A stretch of 64,000 nt of DNA from Lachnospiraceae bacterium. GTDB lineage: Bacteria; Bacillota; Clostridia; Lachnospirales; Lachnospiraceae. Made by a program: the position numbers and the translations under genes. Positions 7,927 through 15,912 of this stretch are shown piece by piece (the stretch's first letter is position 1; each line of letters opens with the position of its first letter). The stretch covers positions 62,001 through 126,000 of the forward strand of contig JAFRKV010000023.1 of the NCBI GenBank assembly GCA_017431515.1, read 5' to 3'. The notes beneath the pieces are model-generated. The model did no database searches, was not told where the DNA came from, and worked only from the letters and a program-made list of their open reading frames with translations.

Positions 7927-8985
7927 ATGGCGAAGTATGATCTGACCATCGTCGTTCCGGTCTATAACGAAGAACCGGTGGTGGAGCTTTTCTACAAGAC
8001 GATCGAGGAGATGAGAGACCAGATCGGCGCAGGAGGGAAAGCGCCGGTGAGTTTGGAGTACCTGTTTGTGAATGACGGCTCCGCAGACGGGACGTTGTCT
8101 GTCTTGCAGGCGTTATCCGCCGGGGATCCGGAAGTGCATTATCTTTCCTTTTCCAGAAATTTCGGCAAAGAAGCGGCGATCTACGCCGGACTGTCCCATG
8201 CAAAGGGAAAATATACGGCTGTGATGGACGTGGATCTGCAGGATCCGCCGGAGCTTTTGCCGGAGATGTACGCCCTCCTTTCTTCGGGAGAATACGATAT
8301 TGTCTGCAGCCGCAGGGTGTCCAGGAAGGGCGAACCCAAGATCCGGTCCTTTTTTGCCCGCAGGTTCTACGCGATGATGCGTCGGATGAGTGATGCGGAT
8401 GTGGCGGATGGTGCCAGAGATTATCAGATGATGAGCCGGAAGGTGAAAAAAGCGATCCTTTCCGTGGGGGAATACAATCGCTTTTACAAAGGTATTTCGG
8501 GCTGGGTCGGCTTCCGGCGGAAGTGGCTGGAGTTTGAGAACCGCGAACGCGCGGCGGGAGAGACGAAGTGGACCTTCGGAAAGCTCTTCTGGTACGGGAT
8601 GGAAGGGATGTTTTCCTTTACGACGATGCCCCTTGTCATTGCTTCTGTAATCGGATCCGCGTTCTGCGGCGTGGCCTTTTTCCTGATCCTCTTTATCATC
8701 GTAAAGACCCTGGTCTTCGGTGATCCGACCTCAGGGTGGCCTTCCATGGTCTGTCTGATTATGATGGTTTCCGGGGTGCAGCTTCTGTGCATCGGGATTC
8801 TGGGGCAGTATCTGGCGAAGACATATCTGGAGACGAAGCGGCGGCCGCTTTACCTGATCCGCGAGAAGAAAACGCGCGGGAAAAAAGGGAAGCGTAATAC
8901 TTTATCAGCAGAGAAACCGCCTGCGCCAGGAAAAACGAAATCAAAAACACCCCAACCAGAAACCCCCATTGCTGCGGAACCGTGA
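7927..8985 (+). CDS. DPM1/GtrB-like family 2 glycosyltransferase with two membrane helices
   Basis: Expected to transfer a hexose from a nucleotide sugar to polyprenyl phosphate, giving a lipid-linked donor for export. 352 residues. The GT-A domain starts TIVVPVYNEEPVV and has MDVDLQDPP at 100-108 (Asp101, Asp103). Two C-terminal membrane helices (about 236-262 and 276-298) match the bactoprenol glucosyltransferase architecture. The last 45 residues are a Lys/Pro/Ala-rich tail. ATG 7927 is chosen for its GGGGAGAAGG site; the frame is open back to 7774 but crosses the promoter. The 3' end overlaps the convergent acyltransferase gene by 227 bases, unusually far. Confidence 0.87.
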   Translation: MAKYDLTIVVPVYNEEPVVELFYKTIEEMRDQIGAGGKAPVSLEYLFVNDGSADGTLSVLQALSAGDPEVHYLSFSRNFGKEAAIYAGLSHAKGKYTAVMDVDLQDPPELLPEMYALLSSGEYDIVCSRRVSRKGEPKIRSFFARRFYAMMRRMSDADVADGARDYQMMSRKVKKAILSVGEYNRFYKGISGWVGFRRKWLEFENRERAAGETKWTFGKLFWYGMEGMFSFTTMPLVIASVIGSAFCGVAFFLILFIIVKTLVFGDPTSGWPSMVCLIMMVSGVQLLCIGILGQYLAKTYLETKRRPLYLIREKKTRGKKGKRNTLSAEKPPAPGKTKSKTPQPETPIAAEP

Positions 8986-9895
8986 AGTTCGTTCCGATGG
9001 TGGCGGTAAGGTATCCGGAGATGGAGAAGATCACCTGGTGGTGTACGAGAAAGAGCTCGTAGGAAAGTCCGGAAGTATAGAGGATAAAGGCGCGCAGCGG
9101 CGGGAGCCGCAGCACATACGGCGCGATCCAGTCGAGAAATACAAAGAAGAATACGCCGGAGAGCGTTGTGGACTGCACCGCAAACAGCACCGGAAACGGA
9201 AACAGGAAGAAAAACAGCGCTAGTCCGAGGGAGAAAAGACCGATCCATTTTCGTTTCTGCAGGCTGTCGCGAAACCGCAGGTATAAAAAGCCGCACCAGA
9301 AAGAAAAGACATAGGTCAGGAAGGTTTCTTTGTACATCAGAAGGAACGCGGCGAAGATCCCGACCGTTGCAATCCAGAACACCTTTCGGTAGAGGAATAA
9401 AAGCAGCGGATACAGAAGGTAAAGCAGGATGATGACGCCCAGGAACCACTCGCCGATCAGATAGTAATCATGAGGGAGTCCCAGATATTTCGCATAGCCG
9501 TCCTCCCCGATGACGGATAACAGGATCAGGTACGGCTGACCGCCCCAGGTGAGGACGCCGTTTTTGACGGCCGTGGAGACGAAGCAGACGATCCAGACCA
9601 GATAAAAAGCGGGGAAGATGCTTTTCCATCGTTTCCAGTAGAAGCGCTTCAGATCTTTCCGCTCCAGACGCGGATAGTTTCGAAGCAGCGAAGCAGCCGA
9701 CAGCATGAAGAAAAGCGCCACCACCGTAAAATGCCCCCAGTCCCCATTCGGTCCGAGGGAGGACAGCGGGAAATGATCCCAGCCGGGAATGATCTCAAAC
9801 TGGCGGATCACATGATAGAGAATGATGAGCAGCGCGGAAACCGCACGGATAAAGTCAAATCCTAAGATACGTTCTTTTTTCATAGGATTCATCAT
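8759..9895 (-). CDS. Acyltransferase family 3 membrane protein
   Basis: Integral membrane O-acyltransferase of the OafA/NodX type, usually acetylating surface sugars. 378 residues; the opening FDFIRAVSALLIILYHV contains the conserved Arg and His of the family, and about ten hydrophobic helices follow. The last 40 residues (Ser/Ala/Pro/Arg-rich) are not membrane-like and lie within the 227-base overlap with the glycosyltransferase on the other strand. ATG 9895 or the in-frame ATG 9883 could start it; neither has a clear ribosome site. It is divergent from the SGNH gene at 9935, with 39 bases between starts. Confidence 0.85.
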   Translation of the reverse strand: MMNPMKKERILGFDFIRAVSALLIILYHVIRQFEIIPGWDHFPLSSLGPNGDWGHFTVVALFFMLSAASLLRNYPRLERKDLKRFYWKRWKSIFPAFYLVWIVCFVSTAVKNGVLTWGGQPYLILLSVIGEDGYAKYLGLPHDYYLIGEWFLGVIILLYLLYPLLLFLYRKVFWIATVGIFAAFLLMYKETFLTYVFSFWCGFLYLRFRDSLQKRKWIGLFSLGLALFFFLFPFPVLFAVQSTTLSGVFFFVFLDWIAPYVLRLPPLRAFILYTSGLSYELFLVHHQVIFSISGYLTATIGTNFTVPQQWGFLVGVFLISFFLAQAVSLLIKYYASLFSRAFSSRGSGKAAAASSPDMSSPDTAPESRCTEAAPRKPS

Positions 9896-9934
9896 AGAAA
9901 ATTTTCAATAAAAAATCAAGGAGCAGATCCGCAT

Positions 9935-10789
9935 ATGGAATCAAAAGGAAAACCAAAAAAACAGTTGTTAAACCTGATCCTCTCCCTCGCCATCGTGGGG
10001 GCGCTGCTGGCGGCGATCCTGATCAGCGCAGGGATTGCAAAGCATGCATCCAAAACAAACCAGCTGCTGGCGGAAGAGAACGCCGCCCTCCGCACGGAAG
10101 CGGAAGAAGCCAAGTCGGCGCTGCTGGCAGAACAGAACGGGGAGAATGACACGACCTTTGACTATCTGGCCATCGGCAATTCCATCACGCAGCACCCGGT
10201 GATCGATGATCTGTGGTGGGGTGAATGGGGCATGGCTGCCTCCGACGCGGAGCATGATTATTACCATCTGGTCACCAAAGGCATTGAGGAAAAATATCCG
10301 GAGTCCACGTCACAGGTACTGAATTTCCGGATCTGGGAAGAGCCGCCCTATAATCGGGATGATATGTTAAAATATCTGAAGGGCTATGTCACGGAGGATC
10401 TGGATTATATCACGGTGATGCTGGGAGACAACTATGACCAGGGCGAGGACGAGAGTGACGAAGCTTACCGCCTGAGGGCAGAGGCGGAGTACGGGGATCT
10501 GATCCGGCGTCTGCAGGAGATGGCGCCCAAAGCGAAGATCGTGCTGATCGGCTGTTTCTGGGATAATGTGGTGTTGGACAGCGCCATTATGCATGCCTGC
10601 GAAAAAGCATCCTGCCCCTTCATCAGTCTGTTTGAGATTCAGGATGATGAATATCGCGAGGGCAATTGGGAGACCGTGGAAGGCAGCGATGAGACAGATC
10701 ATCTGGTGCTGGGCACCGGCGCAGCGGAACATCCCAATGACAAGGGCATGGCTTACATTGCGGAGAAAGTGCTTGACCATCTGCCGTAA
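9935..10789 (+). CDS. Membrane-anchored SGNH/GDSL-type protein, paralogue of 1041-2033
   Basis: 284 residues: a membrane anchor (about 11-33), a short coiled segment rich in Glu and Ala, then the SGNH-like domain with FDYLAIGNSITQHP (Ser83), WWGEWGMAASDAEHD and the closing AAEHPNDKG. As in its paralogue, Ala replaces the usual Asp three residues before the His. It lacks the long Thr/Glu linker of the 1041 protein. ATG 9935 follows AAGGAGCAG. It opens the second block of polysaccharide genes, transcribed toward two large glycosyltransferases. A role in modifying the polymer outside the membrane is inferred from context only. Confidence 0.7.
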   Translation: MESKGKPKKQLLNLILSLAIVGALLAAILISAGIAKHASKTNQLLAEENAALRTEAEEAKSALLAEQNGENDTTFDYLAIGNSITQHPVIDDLWWGEWGMAASDAEHDYYHLVTKGIEEKYPESTSQVLNFRIWEEPPYNRDDMLKYLKGYVTEDLDYITVMLGDNYDQGEDESDEAYRLRAEAEYGDLIRRLQEMAPKAKIVLIGCFWDNVVLDSAIMHACEKASCPFISLFEIQDDEYREGNWETVEGSDETDHLVLGTGAAEHPNDKGMAYIAEKVLDHLP

Positions 10790-10810
10790 GGAGAGGCAGG
10801 GGACAGGGCG

Positions 10811-12892
10811 TTGTCTCCATGCTACATGGTCATGTGGAAAGAGAAAATGGACAGTTTCTTAAATCATGATATAACAGAATGGATTTCCTCCCGGAACCTC
10901 ACGGCGGAGGAGGAACTCAAGATGGTCGCCGATGTACGGCTCTTTGCCAGTGACTGGGAGATCAAGGATTTTTCCGGCATTGCGGACAAGGATTCTTACA
11001 ATCCTTTGTACGCGGGACAGAGCGACCGGGTGAAGGCGCTGAAGACAAAGCCTTACTGGAAGTTCATCAACCCGATCTACCGGCTGTATGCCAACGTGAA
11101 GGTGCGGAGCATTCTGTTTCTGCGCATGGACAAAAAGACGGCTTTTGTGAAGCTGAAGAACAAGATCGCCGTCAAATGGAAGAACCGCAGGAGTGTGATC
11201 ATGCGGCGAAACCGCCGGTTTTTAAAAGGCATCGAGCTTTATGCCGAGGAGCGGAAGGAGCAGGAGCAGACCCTCTTTACGAAGGACATCAAGATTTCCG
11301 TGATCGTCCCTCTTTACAATACGCCGGAGCGGTTTCTGCGGGACATGATCGAGTCGGTTCAGGCGCAGACCTACGGGAACTGGGAGCTGTGCATGGGGGA
11401 CGGAAGCGATGCATCCCACCCGGAGGTAGAGCGGATCGCCTGGGAATACGCGGCGAAGGATAAGCGGATCGTATACCGGCGGCTGGAGAAAAATGAGGGC
11501 ATTTCCGGCAACACCAATGCCTGTCTGGCCTTTGCCACCGGTAATTACGTGGCGCTGATGGATCATGATGACATGCTCCACCCCGCGGCGCTGTTCCGCT
11601 GCGCGACGGAGATCGAAAAAAACAATGCGGAATTTGTCTATACGGATGAAATGACCTTTCAGCGGGATTCGATCAAAAAGATCGTCACGCTGCACTTCAA
11701 GCCGGCGTATTCGCCGCAGAACCTGAACGGGGTGAATTACATCACCCATCTCATTGTCTTCAAAAAATCCCTGCTGGATCAGAACGGGGTCTACAACGAC
11801 GCCTACGACGGGAGCCAGGATCACGATATGATCCTGCGGCTGACCACAGCGGCGGCGAAGGTGTCCCATGTGCCGGAGATCCTGTATTTCTGGCGGGTGC
11901 ATCCCCAGTCGGTTTCTTCCGACATCAGTGCAAAGCCTTATGCCATCGATGCCGGGCGCAGAGCCGTCCATGACAACGAAGCCCGTCTCGGGAGGGAAGC
12001 CGAGATTCATTCCTCCTGCATTTGCGCGACCCATTACAGGTTGGAATACACTCTTCCGGAAGAACCGGAGATCACGTTGATCATCACCCACTGGAATGCC
12101 GCAAAGGCATTGGGACGGCTTTTGTCCTCGCTGGATCAGCGCACAAAGTACCGGCATTTCAAAGTCACGATTGCGGACTGCGGCAGTACGGACGAGGAGG
12201 CAAAGGGGCTTCTGGATCTCCTTTCTGCGAACGGGATCACCCTGGAGCAAAAGAAGGAGGAGGAAAACCTTCCGCAGTTTCTGAACCGGATCGTGCAAAA
12301 GACGGATGCGCCCTATGTGACGTTTCTGGATGCCGCGACAGAGATTATGGATGAATTGTGGCTTTCGCGCCTTGTGCAGTATGAGATGCAGGAGGACATC
12401 GGGATGACCGGTTCACGCCTGACCGATACCTACGGGATGGTGGAGGAAGCCGGCTATATCATCGGCCTGGGAGAGGACGGCATCGCCCTGCCCATCGAAC
12501 ATAAGAATAATTACAGCGCGCCGGGCTATATGGGACGGATGTATTATGCGCATAATGTCAGCGCCCTTTCTCTCTTCGGTTCCATGGTGAGCAAAGAAAA
12601 ATGGGAAATGGCCGGCGGGCTCTGCGAAGCTCTGACGGATCCGTACTATCTCGGGATCGACTTATCGCTCCGGTTCCGGGCAAAGGACATGCAGGTGGTG
12701 CTGAATCCGTATGTGATCCATACGATCGGAAAGAAGCCGCTGGATGGCTTTTTGCCGGAGGATGCGCGTGAGGCGAGAATCGAGCGGGATCAAAGCTTTA
12801 TGAAGAAAAACTGGGGCGAGCTTCTGGCCAAAGGAGACCCCTATTACAATCCGCATTTGAACCATGACGGCAGCTTCACCTTTGAAATGTAG
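10811..12892 (+). CDS. Large two-domain family 2 glycosyltransferase (intact GT-A domain first)
   Basis: Up to 693 residues. After a leader of about 155 residues with a basic helical stretch comes a standard GT2 domain (KISVIVPLYNTPERFLRDMI, then ALMDHDDMLHP as metal site, and the QDHDMILRL block). A second GT-A-like domain (about 415-690) begins EITLIITHWN but its DXD position reads FLDAATE, so it looks degenerate. The end DPYYNPHLN is typical of O-antigen and rhamnan transferases. TTG 10811 has GGAGAGGCAGGG upstream; ATG 10832 or 10847 are alternatives, so the first 12 residues are uncertain. It lies 9 bases before a second protein with the reverse domain order. Confidence 0.82.
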   Translation: MSPCYMVMWKEKMDSFLNHDITEWISSRNLTAEEELKMVADVRLFASDWEIKDFSGIADKDSYNPLYAGQSDRVKALKTKPYWKFINPIYRLYANVKVRSILFLRMDKKTAFVKLKNKIAVKWKNRRSVIMRRNRRFLKGIELYAEERKEQEQTLFTKDIKISVIVPLYNTPERFLRDMIESVQAQTYGNWELCMGDGSDASHPEVERIAWEYAAKDKRIVYRRLEKNEGISGNTNACLAFATGNYVALMDHDDMLHPAALFRCATEIEKNNAEFVYTDEMTFQRDSIKKIVTLHFKPAYSPQNLNGVNYITHLIVFKKSLLDQNGVYNDAYDGSQDHDMILRLTTAAAKVSHVPEILYFWRVHPQSVSSDISAKPYAIDAGRRAVHDNEARLGREAEIHSSCICATHYRLEYTLPEEPEITLIITHWNAAKALGRLLSSLDQRTKYRHFKVTIADCGSTDEEAKGLLDLLSANGITLEQKKEEENLPQFLNRIVQKTDAPYVTFLDAATEIMDELWLSRLVQYEMQEDIGMTGSRLTDTYGMVEEAGYIIGLGEDGIALPIEHKNNYSAPGYMGRMYYAHNVSALSLFGSMVSKEKWEMAGGLCEALTDPYYLGIDLSLRFRAKDMQVVLNPYVIHTIGKKPLDGFLPEDAREARIERDQSFMKKNWGELLAKGDPYYNPHLNHDGSFTFEM

Positions 12893-12901
12893 AGGGCAGG
12901 G

Positions 12902-14803
12902 ATGAACGATTTTGACACGGTCAACATGAACAAACTGCAGAAGGCGAGATATTACCTCCGGGAGTATGGCTGGGAATATACCAAAAACCGGGCTTTGAAG
13001 AAGCTGGGCATCAAAGTGCCGGAGGAGAGCGAGTACAAGAACTGGCTGCGGAAACGGATGGCAGGACCGTCAGACCTGGAGGCGCAGAAGGAAAAGACCT
13101 TTCCTTTTTATCCCACCATCGATGTGGTGATCGATGAGACGCCGGGGCTTTTGGCGGGAAGTGATGCGGTCAGCATGACGCTGGAAGGCAATGCGAAGGA
13201 GCTTCTGCGCACGATCAAAAAACAATCCTATCCCGCCATCGGCGCGATCCGTGAACTGCAGAAGGACGAAGGAACTTCCGTGGAAGCGGAGCTGAAGAAA
13301 TGCAAAGGGGAAGTGATTGTTTTTGCCCAGGCGGATACGATGCTTTCGCCGGATCTGTTTTTTGAATATGTGAAAGCTTTCAATGAACACCCGGAAGTAC
13401 AGATGATCTATACGGATGAGGATTGCGGGACGGCGGACGGGAAGACGCGCTTTCGTCCGTACTTCAAGCCGGATATCGCGCCGGAGCTGCTGACGTCCTT
13501 CCAATATATCGGGCCGGTGTTTGCGGTGAAGAAGGAGCTGTGCCTCCGGATCATGGAAGAGGAAGAACTGCCGGAGGATCTGGAAATCCTCGGAAACGGC
13601 TGGTATGAAGGCGTGCTGCTTTTGACGGAGTATCTGACGGCGCAGGAACCAAAGATCCAGGCGCCGGACGACATCGGATCCGTGCATCCCCGGAGTATTT
13701 ATCATATTGCAAAACCCCTGGTAACAAGGGTGACCAGAAAGGATTTCACGGGTTTTTACCGGCTGCTGTCCGCGGAGCAGGGCGACTATATCAAAAAGCA
13801 CCTCGACCGCGCAGGGCAGCAGGGCATTGTGGAAATGTCCGATGCGGCGGGCTTCTTCCATGTGCGTTATGCCCTGCCGGATCCGAAGCCTTTGGTGTCC
13901 GTATTGATCCCGAATAAGGACCATGTGGAGGATCTCTCGCGGTGCATCCAATCGTTCCTTCAGACCAATGACTATCCGGCTTATGAACTGATCATCGTGG
14001 AAAACAACAGCACCGATCCGGAGACCTTTGCCTGGTATGAGAAGACCTTCGGCGCAGCCTATGAAGCGGGAAAACCCGTAGAAGGGAAGGTTACCGACCG
14101 GGAAGGGCACGCCCATCGTGTGGTGGTTGTGACCTATCAGGGGGGCTTTCAGTTTTCCGCCATCAACAATCTGGGCGCAAAATACGCGAAGGGCGAGCTG
14201 CTGCTGCTGCTCAATAATGACACGGAGATCCGCACGGGGCAGACCATCGGAGAACTGGTGTCCGGCGCATTGCTGCCGGGATTTGGCGGGAGCGGCGCCA
14301 TGTTGTATTATGATGACGGGACGATCCAGCACGGCGGCGTGATCTACAAGATCGGCGGCTTTGCCGCAAACGCCCTCTGGAGCCTGACGGATCGTGACGA
14401 GCAGTATTTCCCCTATTCCGTCACGGCGCGGGAAATGAGCGGCTGTACCGCGGCCTGCCTCATGCTTCGCCGGGAAGCCTTTGACGCGGCCGGCGGCTTT
14501 GATGAAGAGCTGGCGGTGGCCTTAAACGACGTGGACCTTTGCCTGAAGGTCAGACAGGCGGGCTACAAGATCCTTTTTAATCCCTATGCGAAGCTGTTTC
14601 ATTATGAATCCAAATCCAGAGGATCGGAGGAGGAGACAAAGGAAAAGCAGGACCGCTTCAACCGGGAGATCAGCTATTTCCAGGGGAAGTGGCAGGAGGA
14701 GATTGACCGGGGCGATCCCTATTATAACGTGAATCAGACCCTGCATTACGCGAACTACTCACTGGAGCTGGCAGAAGACAACCGGGGGAGATATCACTGT
14801 TGA
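12902..14803 (+). CDS. Large two-domain family 2 glycosyltransferase (intact GT-A domain second)
   Basis: 633 residues. The N-terminal half (about 70-240) keeps a GT-A outline (GEVIVFAQADTMLSPDLFFE, IYTDEDC) but lacks a recognisable nucleotide-binding opening. The C-terminal half is a full GT2 domain: LVSVLIPNKDHVEDL, LLLLNNDTEI as metal site, MSGCTAACLMLRREAF and NDVDLCLKVRQAGY. It ends DPYYNVNQTLHYANYSL. This fits enzymes that extend rhamnose-containing polymers. ATG 12902 follows AGAGGGCAGGG. Its stop overlaps the start of the next gene by four bases (TTGA), indicating tight coupling. Confidence 0.85.
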   Translation: MNDFDTVNMNKLQKARYYLREYGWEYTKNRALKKLGIKVPEESEYKNWLRKRMAGPSDLEAQKEKTFPFYPTIDVVIDETPGLLAGSDAVSMTLEGNAKELLRTIKKQSYPAIGAIRELQKDEGTSVEAELKKCKGEVIVFAQADTMLSPDLFFEYVKAFNEHPEVQMIYTDEDCGTADGKTRFRPYFKPDIAPELLTSFQYIGPVFAVKKELCLRIMEEEELPEDLEILGNGWYEGVLLLTEYLTAQEPKIQAPDDIGSVHPRSIYHIAKPLVTRVTRKDFTGFYRLLSAEQGDYIKKHLDRAGQQGIVEMSDAAGFFHVRYALPDPKPLVSVLIPNKDHVEDLSRCIQSFLQTNDYPAYELIIVENNSTDPETFAWYEKTFGAAYEAGKPVEGKVTDREGHAHRVVVVTYQGGFQFSAINNLGAKYAKGELLLLLNNDTEIRTGQTIGELVSGALLPGFGGSGAMLYYDDGTIQHGGVIYKIGGFAANALWSLTDRDEQYFPYSVTAREMSGCTAACLMLRREAFDAAGGFDEELAVALNDVDLCLKVRQAGYKILFNPYAKLFHYESKSRGSEEETKEKQDRFNREISYFQGKWQEEIDRGDPYYNVNQTLHYANYSLELAEDNRGRYHC

Positions 14804-15897
14804 GCGGCAAGGAACTCTGGCAAAAATATATCGAGATCCCGGAAGGACACCGCAGCATTTTTGATTTTTTGCGGGTGATCTCCTGTATCGGCATCATCGG
14901 GCTGCATGTGACCGGTGACCGGACGGATACGCTGGGGCTGTTTTTTGAAGCGTGCTTTCGGGTGGCGCTGCCCATGTTTTTCTTGCTGAGCGGGGTGCTG
15001 ATCCTGACCTCCAAAAAAGAGCTGAAGATCGGCGCGTTTTACTTAAACCGGTTTGAAAAGATCGGGATCCCGATGATCATTTATGGATTTTATTATTCCT
15101 GCTGGATCAATCAGGGACATCCGATCTTGGAACTTCCCACTGCGCAGAGCGCGGCTGCCTTTGTGGGGCTGATGCCGTCAGCGATCTCCTGGAACCTGGC
15201 GGGGCCGCAGTATTTCCATACCTGGTTTCTGTATGAGATCGTCGGGTTGTATCTCGTGATGCCGTTTCTGAAAAAAGGGCTGAACGCCATGAGCGACGGG
15301 TATCTGAAAGCGCTGGCGGTGGTGATCCTTGTGATGATGTGCTGCACGGATTATCTGACGGCCTTCGGACAGGGCTTTTGGATCTCCAATTATTTTGCGT
15401 TTTGGATCATCTATCCGATCTTCGGATACATCCTGATGCAGGAGTTCTGCAGACGCCACTACCGCGGGATCGCCATCGCGGGAGCCGTCTTTTTCATCGG
15501 CGCCTTTCTGGCGAAGGTGCTGTTTCCGAGCTTTACGGGCCGAATCTCCAATTACTATGATCTTGCGCCCCATATGATTCTGACGGTATGCGGCGCCTTT
15601 GCACTGGTGATGCTGCTGGAAAAGCCGCTGACTTTCTTTCGGTGGTGGAATGTACTGATGAAACGGCTCGCCCGCTATACCTTCGGCATCTATCTGATTC
15701 ACGGATACATCATCAGTTGGTGGAGTGTGCATCAGGGCACCAGCAACGGCACGGTTTACGGGACGCTGCGGTCGGTGGCGGGCGTGTTTCTCTTATCCCT
15801 GCTGTTTACGCTGGTGTTTGATAACCTGATCACCTTCCCGCTGGAGAAGTTATTTCATTTTTTGACACATAGAAAAAAGAGACAGAAAGAAGAGTAA
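14800..15897 (+). CDS. Acyltransferase family 3 membrane protein (WecH/OafA-like)
   Basis: 365 residues with about ten membrane helices. The start FDFLRVISCIGIIGLHVTG carries the conserved Arg and His of acyltransferase-3 proteins that acetylate polysaccharide precursors; later FGIYLIHGYI also fits. The TTG start at 14800 overlaps the previous stop (TTGA), with GGGGGAGA upstream, so translational coupling is likely. The C-terminus ends in a basic tail. This is the third acyl-transfer system in the cluster, with the MBOAT/AlgX pair and the 8759-9895 protein, so the polymer may carry more than one acyl decoration. Confidence 0.86.
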   Translation: MSGKELWQKYIEIPEGHRSIFDFLRVISCIGIIGLHVTGDRTDTLGLFFEACFRVALPMFFLLSGVLILTSKKELKIGAFYLNRFEKIGIPMIIYGFYYSCWINQGHPILELPTAQSAAAFVGLMPSAISWNLAGPQYFHTWFLYEIVGLYLVMPFLKKGLNAMSDGYLKALAVVILVMMCCTDYLTAFGQGFWISNYFAFWIIYPIFGYILMQEFCRRHYRGIAIAGAVFFIGAFLAKVLFPSFTGRISNYYDLAPHMILTVCGAFALVMLLEKPLTFFRWWNVLMKRLARYTFGIYLIHGYIISWWSVHQGTSNGTVYGTLRSVAGVFLLSLLFTLVFDNLITFPLEKLFHFLTHRKKRQKEE

Positions 15898-15912
15898 AGG
15901 AGAGTGAAGACT

